A stretch of 49,972 bases of DNA from positions 1 to 49,972 of the forward strand of contig CAZENQ010000013.1 of assembly GCA_964513655.1 (NCBI GenBank), given 5' to 3'. Both the position numbers and the translations under genes were made by a program. The notes beneath the pieces are model-generated. The model saw only the letters and a program-made list of their open reading frames with translations, searched no databases and was not told the DNA's origin. Below, piece by piece: positions 17,215 through 25,936 of this stretch. Source of the stretch: G020350405 sp964513655. Lineage in GTDB: Bacteria > Planctomycetota > Phycisphaerae > Sedimentisphaerales > Anaerobacaceae. How positions within the stretch are numbered: position 1 is the first letter of the stretch; every line of letters starts with the position of its first letter.

Positions 17215-18824
17215 TATGGCCAAAGAAATGCTGCGTTCTCATTTTGGTCGTTACGATTGTCGCAGTGGCGCTGCGCCTGCCGCGATTAGGCCAGCGTCCG
17301 ATGCACGGTGACGAAGCGGTTAACGCAGTCAAGTTTGGCAGTCTTCTGGAGGAGGGCTTCTATCACTACGACCGCCACGAATACCATGGCCCCACACTTA
17401 ATTATCTTACTCTAATACCGGCCTGGCTCAGCGGCACGCATAAATTCAAAGACCTTAACGAGTTTATTTTGCGCATTGTGCCGGTGTTTTGCGGTGTTTT
17501 GGTTGTGTTGATGACGTTGCTGCTGGTTGATGGTGTCGGCTGGGTAGCTGTGATTGCGGCTATGGGACTTGTTGCTGTGTCACCGGGGTTTGTTTTTTAC
17601 AGCCGCTATTACATTCACGAAATGCTATTGGTCTTTTTCACATTTGGAGTGATTGCCTGTGGGTATCGCTATACACAGGGTAAAAAGACCACATGGGCTT
17701 TATTAGCCGGAGTTTTCTTGGGACTGATGCACGCTACCAAGGAAACCTGTATCATTGCCTTTGGCTCAATGTTTTTAGCTCTTATTCTTACCACAATTAT
17801 GCGTCGCAATCAGGAAGGTTTGATTGCCAGTATAAAAGAACAGATTAAACTTCGGCATCTAATCGCAGCTTTGATGACTGCGGTGATAGTTTCGGTGCTA
17901 TTTTACTCATCATTTTTTGCCAATTCCAAAGGGATAGCGGATTCGGTACTGGCCTATACGACATATTTTCAGCGGTCTTATCAAAATCAATTGCATATTC
18001 ATCCGTGGTATTACTATCTCGATATACTGACCTGGATGGAAGGCTTTGAGAAAGTGACATGGAATGAAGATATTATTGTTGTGTTGGCCGGGCTCGGTTT
18101 GATAGTAGCAATGGCGAAAAGGCACAGCTGGCCCTTTGATTCTTCTCTGCTTCGGTTCATCGGCCTTTACACGCTCATCATGACGGTTGTATATTCTGCA
18201 ATTCCCTACAAAACTCCCTGGTCTATGCTGGGATTTCTGCACGGTATGATTCTGCTGGCCGGTGTTGCAGTCGCGGTTCTGATAGAGATTTCAGTCGACT
18301 GGTGGCAAAAGCTGCTTTTAGGCCTTATCCTTGTTCTGTGCTTTATAATGCAGCCGGCCCAGGCATATTTAGGCAGCTATCATTACTACGCGGCCCCGTC
18401 AAATCCTTACGTCTATGCTCATCCTGTTACTGATGTTTTTGAGATAACCAAGCGAATCGAGGAAATCGCTCACGCCCATCCAGATGGCCGCAATATGTAC
18501 ATTCAGGTTATCTGCCCGGAGGATGATTACTGGCCCCTTCCGTGGTATCTGCGCGGCTTTGCCAATGTCGGCTGGTGGAGCGAGGTGGATGAAGATGTGC
18601 CGTCTGCACCCGTCATCATCGCTTCGCCAGGCGCTGAGCCTGCGCTTTTGAAGAAGTTATATGAACTGCCCCCTCCGGGCCAAAAGAATCTGTATGTACC
18701 TCTTTTTGATTCGTATATGGAATTACGTCCACAGGTGGAACTGCGCGGATTTGTAACAAAAGACTTATGGGACAGCTACCAGCAACATCAGTCGCGGCCG
18801 CTATTACCAAAAGGCGATAGGTGA
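17211..18824 (+). CDS. GT39-type membrane glycosyltransferase (TIGR03663/Agl23-like)
   Basis: 537 residues with about ten membrane spans. After the first span comes HGDEAVNAVK, the acidic motif in the first outer loop typical of GT-C enzymes, where the Asp serves as catalytic base. The HGPTLNYLTLIPAWL block and overall layout fit the Agl23-like family (TIGR03663). Such enzymes transfer sugars from polyprenyl-phosphate donors on the outer face of the membrane. The start overlaps the lipoprotein stop, and the stop is 4 bases before ApbE. The acceptor is unknown; protein or lipid glycosylation at the cell surface is plausible. Confidence 0.82.
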   Translation: MIWPKKCCVLILVVTIVAVALRLPRLGQRPMHGDEAVNAVKFGSLLEEGFYHYDRHEYHGPTLNYLTLIPAWLSGTHKFKDLNEFILRIVPVFCGVLVVLMTLLLVDGVGWVAVIAAMGLVAVSPGFVFYSRYYIHEMLLVFFTFGVIACGYRYTQGKKTTWALLAGVFLGLMHATKETCIIAFGSMFLALILTTIMRRNQEGLIASIKEQIKLRHLIAALMTAVIVSVLFYSSFFANSKGIADSVLAYTTYFQRSYQNQLHIHPWYYYLDILTWMEGFEKVTWNEDIIVVLAGLGLIVAMAKRHSWPFDSSLLRFIGLYTLIMTVVYSAIPYKTPWSMLGFLHGMILLAGVAVAVLIEISVDWWQKLLLGLILVLCFIMQPAQAYLGSYHYYAAPSNPYVYAHPVTDVFEITKRIEEIAHAHPDGRNMYIQVICPEDDYWPLPWYLRGFANVGWWSEVDEDVPSAPVIIASPGAEPALLKKLYELPPPGQKNLYVPLFDSYMELRPQVELRGFVTKDLWDSYQQHQSRPLLPKGDR

Positions 18825-18828
18825 CAGA

Positions 18829-19803
18829 ATGGCCCGGATCCAACCAGAAGCTCACCTTGTCACCAGCAATTGGGATTCGATTGAGGGGGTGCAGAGGTTT
18901 TCGCACGAGGCCATGGCGACCACTTTCGAGATATTCGTCCTGCATCCTGATAGCCGCTACGCTGAACAAGCGGCCTGGGCCACCTTCGATGAACTTGACC
19001 GGCTGGAAGGGGAACTTAGTAGATTCATCGAAAACAGCGACATCTCCCAAATCAACAACCTTACCGCAAACGAGTCTTTGACGGTTGGAGCCGATACGTT
19101 CGAATGTCTTGAGCTTTGTACTCGTTTGTATGCCGAGACCAACGGAGCTTTTGATATTACTATTGGTTATCTGATGGATTGCTGGCTTGATGAGGATAAA
19201 ACACTGCGCAGGCCATCCGACGAGCAGCTCGACATCGCCCGTAGACATACAGGTATGAGCCTTCTTGAACTGGATGAGGCAGAAGTGGCGGTACGACTTC
19301 TTGGCGAGACCGTTAAGGTTGACCTCGGCGGCATCGGCAAGGGATACGCGGTCGACAAAATGGCCGCGCTGCTTAGCGAATGGAGTATTGATACCGCCCT
19401 GATTCACGGGGGCTACAGCTCGGTCACGGCCCTCGGCTCACCAGCCGGAGCAAAAGGCTGGCCGGTTACGCTTAGCAATCCCGGCAATCGCAAACATACG
19501 TTGGCGCATCAGTATCTGCGGGACCGGGCCTTGAGCGGCTCAGGTCTGCAGAAAGGCGAGCATATTATCGACCCGCGGACGGGTCGGCCGGTCGAGGATA
19601 ACCGTGCTGCCTGGGCCTGTGCAGGCGCTGCTGCGACGTCCGACGCCCTTTCAACCGCCTTTATGGTCATGTCGCCGGATGAAGTAAGGCAATACTGCCT
19701 GAGCCATTCAGACGCTCTTGCAATGGTCATAGCCGGAGAGCAGGATACAAGGGCTGGAGAGGACAAGATTTTACGCTGCGGTCCATGGAGGCAATATTTG
19801 TAG
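18829..19803 (+). CDS. apbE: FAD:protein FMN transferase (ApbE family)
   Basis: 324 residues with the core ApbE motifs: HEAMATTFEI near the start, DLGGIGKGYAVDK at about 165-177 and HIIDPRTGRP at 245-254. The family moves FMN from FAD onto a Thr/Ser of target proteins. No signal peptide or lipobox is seen, unlike many Gram-negative ApbE proteins, so it may act in the cytoplasm. No obvious flavinylation target is encoded in the window. It is the last gene of the operon from promoter 16311 and converges on the coiled-coil gene 23 bases away. Confidence 0.88.
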   Translation: MARIQPEAHLVTSNWDSIEGVQRFSHEAMATTFEIFVLHPDSRYAEQAAWATFDELDRLEGELSRFIENSDISQINNLTANESLTVGADTFECLELCTRLYAETNGAFDITIGYLMDCWLDEDKTLRRPSDEQLDIARRHTGMSLLELDEAEVAVRLLGETVKVDLGGIGKGYAVDKMAALLSEWSIDTALIHGGYSSVTALGSPAGAKGWPVTLSNPGNRKHTLAHQYLRDRALSGSGLQKGEHIIDPRTGRPVEDNRAAWACAGAAATSDALSTAFMVMSPDEVRQYCLSHSDALAMVIAGEQDTRAGEDKILRCGPWRQYL

Positions 19804-19826
19804 TTGGCGGAGTGGCCGGGCCCGGG

Positions 19827-21206
19827 TCAGTTTTGAGAGTCTTTATTCAACTTATTCAGCCGGGCCGTTAGTTGTTGGATTCGTTTGTTTAGCCGGACTG
19901 CTGCTTCCGAATTTCGCTGTCGGATGGTCCGCAGCTCCCGTGTGGCCAGAGCGAGCTTATCCTGAACGGTTTTTAGCTCGGCTTTGGATTTGTCCAGTTC
20001 TCTTTGTAGGCGGGTAGCTTCTGTGCTGGATTCGCTCACTTCATTTCGTAAACGTCCGACTTCTGCTCTGGATTTGCCCAGCTCGGTTCGAACGTTCTCG
20101 GTTTCCTGCCTGGCTTGCGTCAGTTCATTTCGGGCCGTTTGCAGTTCAGCTCTGGATTTGTCCAGGTTACTTTGGAAAAGTCCTGCTTGTGCACTGGAAT
20201 TGCTCAGTTCGGCCTGGAGGTTTTCGAGGTGCCGGCCGGATTGTGTGCTGTCGTCGAATAGTCTTTGGATACTTGCGTGGGCCTCGTCAAGCCTGGCAAG
20301 TTGAGTTCGCCGGTTCACCAGGAGCGAGATATTGGCAACCACGGCCATAAAGAGAAATCCCAGTGAAAGAACCGCGGTAGTCTGCCAGATGCGTTTGGAC
20401 CTGGCTTGTGCGGTCAGGATGCCGAGCTGGAACCCATCGTCCTGTGGGATTTGTGACGATTCGTATTTTTCTTGAGTATCATCAACTACTCCCGGGCGCC
20501 CATTTGGCAGTTCAAATATTTCCATATTAGGTGGCTGGACCGGTGGCAGAGGTCTTGCCTGTGCAACTTTATTGGGCGCTGCCATTGGCTTATTTGTAGT
20601 TTTGCCGGCACCGGGGGTCCTTGTTCGGGCCGGCCCGGACTGGCTGGCGTCATTGGTTGACCTCGCCGATTGGGCCGTGGCCGGCGGCGTTTTAGCACAT
20701 GTGTTCTGGCTTGGTTCAGATGCGCGGTCGGCTCGGCCGGCTGCGTCATTGAGGGCCTTCCTCTGCTTTTCTGTAATCTTGGAGGCGTTATCAAACATCT
20801 TTTTAATTAAGTGAGATATCGCCCCGTCTTTGGCAGGTTGATTGCTTGACTCCGCGGGTTCTTCAGGGGCTGCCATCCTTGGTTTTTTTTGCGAAATCGA
20901 CTTTTCAGAAGCTACCCTTTGCATCAATTCGGATATCTTTTGGGCACGGGTGTTTTTGTCAGTAGGCCGGGCCGGTTCTTCGGCGGTTTCAGACAGGCAA
21001 AGATACGGGCTGATTGGCACATTGACAACGAACGTCTTGCCTTTGTATGTCCTTAGCTGGACAATACCCAGTTTTCCACACTCCTCGACGAGGCTTGTGG
21101 ACAGGCCCTCACGGGCTGCGTACTCATCGATTGGGACAAGCGATTTATTAAGCTGCAAACTGGGCGCTGTTTGCCGGGAAGTTCTGTTGTTTGTGTCTGT
21201 TGTCAT
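19827..21206 (-). CDS. Inner-membrane coiled-coil protein with HTH-like N-terminus
   Basis: 459 residues, not recognised as a named family. Residues about 24-65 (VPIDEYAAREGLS then a basic segment ending in FVV) resemble a small MerR/excisionase-type helix-turn-helix fold. A Pro/Ala/Ser/Thr-rich low-complexity region follows to about 265, then one membrane span at about 272-294, then a long coiled coil to the end built from near-repeats such as LDKSRAELQTARNEL, LGKSRAEVGRLRNEV and LDKSKAELKTVQDKL. Topology would put the Pro-rich half in the cytoplasm and the coiled coil in the periplasm. ATG 21206 has CAGGAAT just upstream. It lies downstream of the pilin/secretin genes on the same strand and may be a structural partner. 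Function unknown. Confidence 0.75.
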   Translation of the reverse strand: MTTDTNNRTSRQTAPSLQLNKSLVPIDEYAAREGLSTSLVEECGKLGIVQLRTYKGKTFVVNVPISPYLCLSETAEEPARPTDKNTRAQKISELMQRVASEKSISQKKPRMAAPEEPAESSNQPAKDGAISHLIKKMFDNASKITEKQRKALNDAAGRADRASEPSQNTCAKTPPATAQSARSTNDASQSGPARTRTPGAGKTTNKPMAAPNKVAQARPLPPVQPPNMEIFELPNGRPGVVDDTQEKYESSQIPQDDGFQLGILTAQARSKRIWQTTAVLSLGFLFMAVVANISLLVNRRTQLARLDEAHASIQRLFDDSTQSGRHLENLQAELSNSSAQAGLFQSNLDKSRAELQTARNELTQARQETENVRTELGKSRAEVGRLRNEVSESSTEATRLQRELDKSKAELKTVQDKLALATRELRTIRQRNSEAAVRLNKRIQQLTARLNKLNKDSQN

Positions 21207-21387
21207 CTTTAATTCCTGTTACGTACAGTTGGCGCCGGTAATAATGTGTAATTTCGGCCTTTTGGAACAATCTTCTTGAATAATAGGCGTGTATAACCAG
21301 CAATGAGGACGCCTTAGTTGAATGTTTTGCTAATTCTGGTGTGTTTTCTACGACGTGAAGGTGCTGTTGCTTGATTTGGACGAGTCA

Positions 21388-21873
21388 TCAGGGACCAACC
21401 CAATGGACCGTCAGCGTCTGCGTGGCGGTATACGTTCCCGCATTTGCAACCTGTTCGTTGTAATTTTTCGCCAAGACGATAAGCTTTACTGTTACATCGT
21501 TGTCATCAGGCACATACGTGATGGAAGCGGGCGTACTTAGAAATGAATCGTAAGTGGTAAAGGGGACCGTTGAGCCGCCGGTCTTGGTCGTTCCGTCTCC
21601 GTCAAACCTGAGTTTGTACTGCGTAAGGAGGGTGTCGGTGCCGGAGGATAACTGGGCAGTTGTGGTATTGTCGGCGGAGATTTCCGCGTCGCCGCTGGTG
21701 AAGAGCGTAGCCTCCGCTTCGCCTTCGGATTCTGCATCTCGCGCAGTGATATTTGGAAGTGTAATCGATTCGAAATCGTCCTCCCAGTACATATAATCCT
21801 GGCTAATGAGCAGCGAGGAGCAGGCGGAAGTGATTACAATAACAGCAATGATACGGGCTACTTTTAATTTCAT
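21388..21873 (-). CDS. Secreted pilin-like subunit 2 (spore-coat-U/Csu-like)
   Basis: 161 residues with a leader (MKLKVARIIAVIVITSACSS); the Cys could be a weak lipobox. The body shares a clear pattern with the proteins at 24963-25496 and 25937-26431: AEISADN, a Leu-containing TDTLLTQYKLRFDGDG block, YDSFLS, and the ending GTYTATQTLTVHW. The alternating hydrophobic C-terminal strand after a Gly-x-Tyr is typical of spore-coat-U/Csu pilin domains, where it contacts chaperone and neighbouring subunits. It lacks the cysteine pair of its relative at 24963. The frame is open upstream into the secretin gene, but ATG 21873, 28 bases after the secretin stop, gives the signal peptide. Pilin identity is by pattern only. 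Confidence 0.72.
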   Translation of the reverse strand: MKLKVARIIAVIVITSACSSLLISQDYMYWEDDFESITLPNITARDAESEGEAEATLFTSGDAEISADNTTTAQLSSGTDTLLTQYKLRFDGDGTTKTGGSTVPFTTYDSFLSTPASITYVPDDNDVTVKLIVLAKNYNEQVANAGTYTATQTLTVHWVGP

Positions 21874-21901
21874 TTTATCGCGGGAGCCGTATACCTGAAG
21901 A

Positions 21902-23527
21902 TTAACGTTTGTTACGTATATCGCGCGAATTGCGGCGAGGCTGGGGCTGTACGTCGAGCAGGGCAACCACCTCCTGCAAGGCTTTAATTTCTTCGGCCAA
22001 GTTGGGCAAATCTTCGCGGTGCGAAAGGGCGATTCCTGCCTGGTCATCCATATCAGGTGCAAATTTGCCGGGACGGCCATTCTGATGCCGTCCACCTATT
22101 AGAGAAACCACCTCCTGCAGGGACTTAAGCTCTCGCTCTATGGTGAGAGCATTTTGGCGATTTAGGAGTTGAGCGTCGGGGGAAGGGGCCGGTCTGCGCA
22201 GGCTCTGGAGCTCCTCCTCGGGGCTGAGCAAATCATGACCGCGAGAACCAGGCACCTGACCTTCCTCAATCAGCCGCGGAGTAATGAAGATTATCACTTC
22301 CTTTTTCAAGGTGGAGTCGTCTTTTGTCGTGAAGATACCACCGACAAGCGGAATCGAGCTGAGGAAAGGCACGCGTTTGTCTTCGCTTCGCTGCTGGGTT
22401 TCAATGAGCCCTCCTATTACGATTGCGTCACCTTCTTTGACACGGACGGTGGTATCGGCTTTGCGGCGCCGAATTATGGGCAGGTCACCGGACTCATTGC
22501 CCGCAAGCAGGTTCTGCCGGGAGGCTACGTCGCTGACCTCGGTAAGGACGTCAACCGTAATGTCGCCGTTATCACCTATGTGCGGTGTTATCTTGAGGAG
22601 CACGCCGGATGTGATTACCTGGAGCTCCGTTCGTAACGTGCCGGCAGTGTAGATGTCCGTAACAACGGTGAAGTATTCGTCAAGCGATATATCTATAACA
22701 GCTTCCTGGCCATTGAGGGTAGCTACCCGCGGCCGGCACCTGATATTGGCTTTCTGTTCGCCGACCAGGGCCCGAAGAGTCACAAGCAGACCTGTCAGCT
22801 GGCTTTTGGGAACGCTTGTATACTGCGCCAGGCCGGTAAAAGCCCCGAGCCCCGCCTCCATACTAAAAGTGTTGTGAGGGTCAGTGTATTCCCAGTCTAT
22901 TCCGAATTCTTCGGTGGCTCTTTCCTCAAGCTCCACAACAAGCACCTCCAGCACCACCTGCGGCTGCGGGACATCGAGCTTGCGGACTATTTCCATAATA
23001 CGGCCCATGATATCAGGTACCGTGTAAACGAATACCTCATTCGGCCTTTCACCGCTGGATACGTACTGCTGGACGGACGGCGGAAGAGAGCTCCTGAGAT
23101 GCTTTGCGGTTATGTATTTAAGGTACAGCCGTTTTGATTTTGCGATTTCGCCGAAACTCGGCGAGGAAGGGTTGCCGGAGCTAACCAGGAAGAAGCGGTC
23201 ATTTTCCTTGTGTACATAGAGGCCCTGTCCGGCGACGAGCTCTCGAAGGCACTCCTGCAGCGGCTTGCCCAGGCCGGCGTCCAGCGAAACAACAATGTCT
23301 GGCACCTGCGGGCCAACGGCTATCACGACACCCGTCTCTATTGATATATCCCTGAAAACCTGCGTCAGGGGCACGTCAATCCAGACGTTGTTGACTATTA
23401 TCCGTTCGCCGGTATCAAGGTCGTCTATTGCAGCGCCGGTGCCGGTAAGGCTAAAGAGCAGCAGAAGGCACATTACCGACGTCAGCACGTGCGCTATTGG
23501 TCTTTCTCTGGCCATTAATCCAATCAT
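21902..23527 (-). CDS. Secretin family outer-membrane channel protein
   Basis: 541 residues. Signal peptide to about residue 33, then an N-domain (NVWIDVPLTQVFRDISIETG) and an N1-like domain (LYLKYITAKHLRSSLP to VRKLDVPQPQVVLEVLVVEL) of type II/IV secretins. The secretin core ends with the signature VPFLSSIPLVGGIFT and KKEVIIFITPRLI. Residues about 445-541 form a tail with repeated amphipathic helices (LKSLQEVVSL, IKALQEVVALL). It would form the outer-membrane ring. ATG 23527 and ATG 23515 are both possible; the first lies 9 bases after the chaperone stop, so coupling is tight. No pilus ATPase, platform protein or prepilin peptidase is encoded nearby, so it is not part of a standard type II or type IV system here. 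Confidence 0.9.
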   Translation of the reverse strand: MIGLMARERPIAHVLTSVMCLLLLFSLTGTGAAIDDLDTGERIIVNNVWIDVPLTQVFRDISIETGVVIAVGPQVPDIVVSLDAGLGKPLQECLRELVAGQGLYVHKENDRFFLVSSGNPSSPSFGEIAKSKRLYLKYITAKHLRSSLPPSVQQYVSSGERPNEVFVYTVPDIMGRIMEIVRKLDVPQPQVVLEVLVVELEERATEEFGIDWEYTDPHNTFSMEAGLGAFTGLAQYTSVPKSQLTGLLVTLRALVGEQKANIRCRPRVATLNGQEAVIDISLDEYFTVVTDIYTAGTLRTELQVITSGVLLKITPHIGDNGDITVDVLTEVSDVASRQNLLAGNESGDLPIIRRRKADTTVRVKEGDAIVIGGLIETQQRSEDKRVPFLSSIPLVGGIFTTKDDSTLKKEVIIFITPRLIEEGQVPGSRGHDLLSPEEELQSLRRPAPSPDAQLLNRQNALTIERELKSLQEVVSLIGGRHQNGRPGKFAPDMDDQAGIALSHREDLPNLAEEIKALQEVVALLDVQPQPRRNSRDIRNKR

Positions 23528-23536
23528 TAAACCAAC

Positions 23537-24871
23537 TCACTTAATTGCGGCAAACTCATCCGACCCGCTTATCACAACCGCGACGGGAATTTTCTGAACT
23601 TCAACATTGGCCGCATGTTGAGCCGTCAAGCCCGAGCGTTCAGCCTCGACAGAAATTGTCCCGCAGTATCGGCCGGGTTTTGCATCGGGCGGTATCCTCA
23701 CCCAGCAAAGCACGCTTCGCTTCGTGTTCGCAGCCAGAGTGAAATCAGCCGACCTTAACGCGACCCAGTCTCTTATTTGTCCGTCGGCCTCTATTTGGCA
23801 GCGAACGGAAACCGTGCTTAAAGTCCGGCTGACAGCCTGGAAGCGCTTGGTTGTGAAACGTCCCGGCGTCAACGTAATATCGAGCTGCTCCGGGCTGAGC
23901 TGCAGTATCTGGGTATCCTGCGCTGTTGCCTTGTCGGCCCATTTGCGTGCCAAATCATCGCCTATAACAAGCTCCAGGTCTTTGGTTATCTTCCGGCCAC
24001 CTCTGGCTGTGCTGCTGCCGTTTCTCGAACTGATTGGTTCGAAAACCAGCCGCAGCTTATATTTCCCAGCCGGTATCGGCTGCGACATTACGCCCGTAAA
24101 GATACGACTGTGCGTGGGAAAAATCCGTCTGCGATTTGTGTACATCGGAATAGAAGCTATTCGACGCCAATTTTCGGAATACAGATATGCCTTTCCGTTT
24201 GCGAGGAAGGCCACCAGACCGTCATTTTCCAACTCCGCGTTGATTATCAGTGCCTGCTCTTGCTGGGCCTCGTGGCCGGCTTGCTCTGAAATCGCTTCTT
24301 CAGCGAAGACCTGCTCTTGTTCAAATTCGGGCACAACTGCATTTGCATCAATTACGGTTCCTCGCTCGACATAATTTCTTCGTGCGACGTGTACAAAGAT
24401 ACCGGATGCGGTCTGCAAGTTGACGTGCACGCCTTCTTGTTGCTTGTTGGGGTTGACCAGTTTGACCAGAACTGCGGCCCAGTAGTCCCCATCGGCCTCG
24501 GCCGGAACCGATACCCTGCCTTTCAACTCTTTTGATTCGCCCGGCTCAAGGACAAACGGACCGTTCTCAAAGGTAAGCCAGTCAGCCGCGGAGCGGCTGT
24601 GTTTCGCATCTTTGTCAAAAGACAGTTTGCCTTGAGGCGAGACCATAAAATCCAGCACCTCCACACTAACCGTACAGGGCGGAGTTTTGGGACCCCTGTC
24701 ATTATTGGTTATAGTAACTGAGACAGCGGCATCTTTGCGAGGCTTGACCGTAATCCACTGCTGGAGGGGGCTAACGGCCATTCCGGCAGGGACTTCACTG
24801 GGATACGCTAAAAAAACAGATGTGACCAATATCGCGGCACACCAGGGGGCTAAATTTGGTTTCCTTCCCAT
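23537..24871 (-). CDS. PapD-like (fimbrial chaperone-type) periplasmic protein, extended
   Basis: 444 residues with a signal peptide (to about residue 29). The first domain (AVSPLQQWITVKPRKDAAVS, then VSVTITNNDRG and GPFVLEPGESKELKGRVSVP) has the shape of pilus-chaperone Ig domains: edge strand, TxxN segment, and a Pro-Gly-Glu turn before a long strand. Two further beta-sandwich-like domains follow (about 205-310 and 330-435), making it roughly twice the usual 230-250 residues. AAAAGGA precedes the ATG by 8 bases. It lies between a pilin-like gene and the secretin on one strand, so it likely escorts the secreted subunits. It could instead be a generic DUF916-like surface protein. Confidence 0.72.
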   Translation of the reverse strand: MGRKPNLAPWCAAILVTSVFLAYPSEVPAGMAVSPLQQWITVKPRKDAAVSVTITNNDRGPKTPPCTVSVEVLDFMVSPQGKLSFDKDAKHSRSAADWLTFENGPFVLEPGESKELKGRVSVPAEADGDYWAAVLVKLVNPNKQQEGVHVNLQTASGIFVHVARRNYVERGTVIDANAVVPEFEQEQVFAEEAISEQAGHEAQQEQALIINAELENDGLVAFLANGKAYLYSENWRRIASIPMYTNRRRIFPTHSRIFTGVMSQPIPAGKYKLRLVFEPISSRNGSSTARGGRKITKDLELVIGDDLARKWADKATAQDTQILQLSPEQLDITLTPGRFTTKRFQAVSRTLSTVSVRCQIEADGQIRDWVALRSADFTLAANTKRSVLCWVRIPPDAKPGRYCGTISVEAERSGLTAQHAANVEVQKIPVAVVISGSDEFAAIK

Positions 24872-24962
24872 TTTGAATTCCTTTTCACATTTAACAGTCC
24901 AACAAGAACGCTACTCCATAACAGGCCATCGGGTTTCTGCAATCTATTGGGCCTGAACCCGG

Positions 24963-25496
24963 TTAATTACTTGTCCAGGAGGCTGTAAGAGTCTGGGTGG
25001 CGCTGTAGAGACCCTGGTCAGGTGCGCTGCCGCCGGTGGACGCCTGAGCCCACAAGGTGATAACAGCAGTCCCATCGCCGTCGACGTGTGTCACGGCTGA
25101 CGGAGTACCCAGGAACGTACTGTAATCCGTCCAGCTTCCCACATCTGTACCACCGGTTGCTGTTGCTCCGTCACCATCAAATATCAGCTGGTATTCCGTT
25201 ACGAGAGTATCAGTGGCGATGGACAGCTGAGCTGTTGCGGTGTTGTCGGCGCTGATTTCAGAATTGCAGTTCGTGTAGAGTGTGAAATCCGCATTACCTG
25301 AGGGGGTGTCGGTCGGGGAGGTGATGTTAGCCAGGGCGATAGGACCGTAGCTGGCTGCCGACCACTCCATCATGGGGTCGACGGTTACGGTGATGTCGCA
25401 CGTGGCAGAGTCGTCTGCAGGTTGAGCCAATGTCAGATTCGGGGTAAGACACAGGACCAACACGGCCGTTAATAAAATTTTACCTAAATTTTTCAT
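24963..25496 (-). CDS. Secreted pilin-like subunit 1 (spore-coat-U/Csu-like)
   Basis: 177 residues. Signal peptide MKNLGKILLTAVLVLCLTPN ending LTLAQ, then a domain beginning TCDITVTVDPMMEWSAAS and containing LYTNCNSEISADNT, LVTEYQLIFDGDG, WTDYSTFLGT and the C-terminal strand GLYSATQTLTASW. The two cysteines are placed like the disulphide of spore-coat-U/Csu pilins. ATG 25508 is in frame, but ATG 25496 is preferred because GGGGG lies 6 bases before it and the leader then starts with charged residues. First gene of the minus-strand cassette (91 bases before the chaperone). Family assignment is by visible pattern and should be tested by structure prediction. Confidence 0.75.
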   Translation of the reverse strand: MKNLGKILLTAVLVLCLTPNLTLAQPADDSATCDITVTVDPMMEWSAASYGPIALANITSPTDTPSGNADFTLYTNCNSEISADNTATAQLSIATDTLVTEYQLIFDGDGATATGGTDVGSWTDYSTFLGTPSAVTHVDGDGTAVITLWAQASTGGSAPDQGLYSATQTLTASWTSN

Positions 25497-25508
25497 AAGT
25501 GCCCCCAT

Positions 25509-25936
25509 CTAAAGTTATCAAATGCCAACGTTTCGTTCCAATCATAAGGTTTTATATCACCGCTATCGGTTTTATTAAATCGGGTCTTTTCCGTGGATTT
25601 GCGTTTTAACATATACCTGCAACGCAACCTCATTTTTCGTACTTTTATAGGACGAGAAAATCATACAAGTCCTATATTAAGGATGCCCGAGAACGGCGTT
25701 TTGCGTGGAAATTCGGGGTTTCGGTCCGTCGGCAGTTTTATAGCGCCAGGCTGCTCTGTTATGACCTCATATCCGCTTTTGAATAATTGACCTGCCTGAT
25801 TGCAAATTCACAATTCCAGCAGGTACTATAAAGTTAGTTTTCTTGACTTGGTGCCTCTGATTTTGGTATAATGTTTTTTAACGATTCGGACTCCATAAAT
25901 GGAGGAGGTTGAAGGATAAGAAGGTGTTTACTCAGT
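25509..25936. other. Divergent intergenic region between pilin-like genes
   Basis: 428 bases, AT-rich, between the divergent genes at 25496 (-) and 25937 (+). It holds the sigma-70-type promoter at 25843-25872 and the short reading frame at 25899-25919. For the minus-strand cassette I see no convincing promoter; a TATAAA-like box near 25552 lacks a partner. No repeat or RNA gene is evident. Confidence 0.6.
25843..25872 (+). promoter_or_regulatory. Sigma-70-type promoter for pilin-like gene 3
   Basis: TTGACT (25843-25848) and TATAAT (25867-25872) with an 18-base spacer, near consensus. Transcription would begin near 25879, about 20 bases before an ATG at 25899 and about 60 before the pilin frame. 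Confidence 0.75.

Noticed and set aside
21874..22095. N-terminal extension of pilin-like protein 2 into the secretin gene
   Set aside because: The extension overlaps secretin codons in another frame; the signal peptide begins at 21873.
21902..25496. Type II secretion or type IV pilus locus
   Set aside because: Only the secretin is present; no ATPase, platform protein, pseudopilin with a type IV leader or prepilin peptidase occurs in the window.
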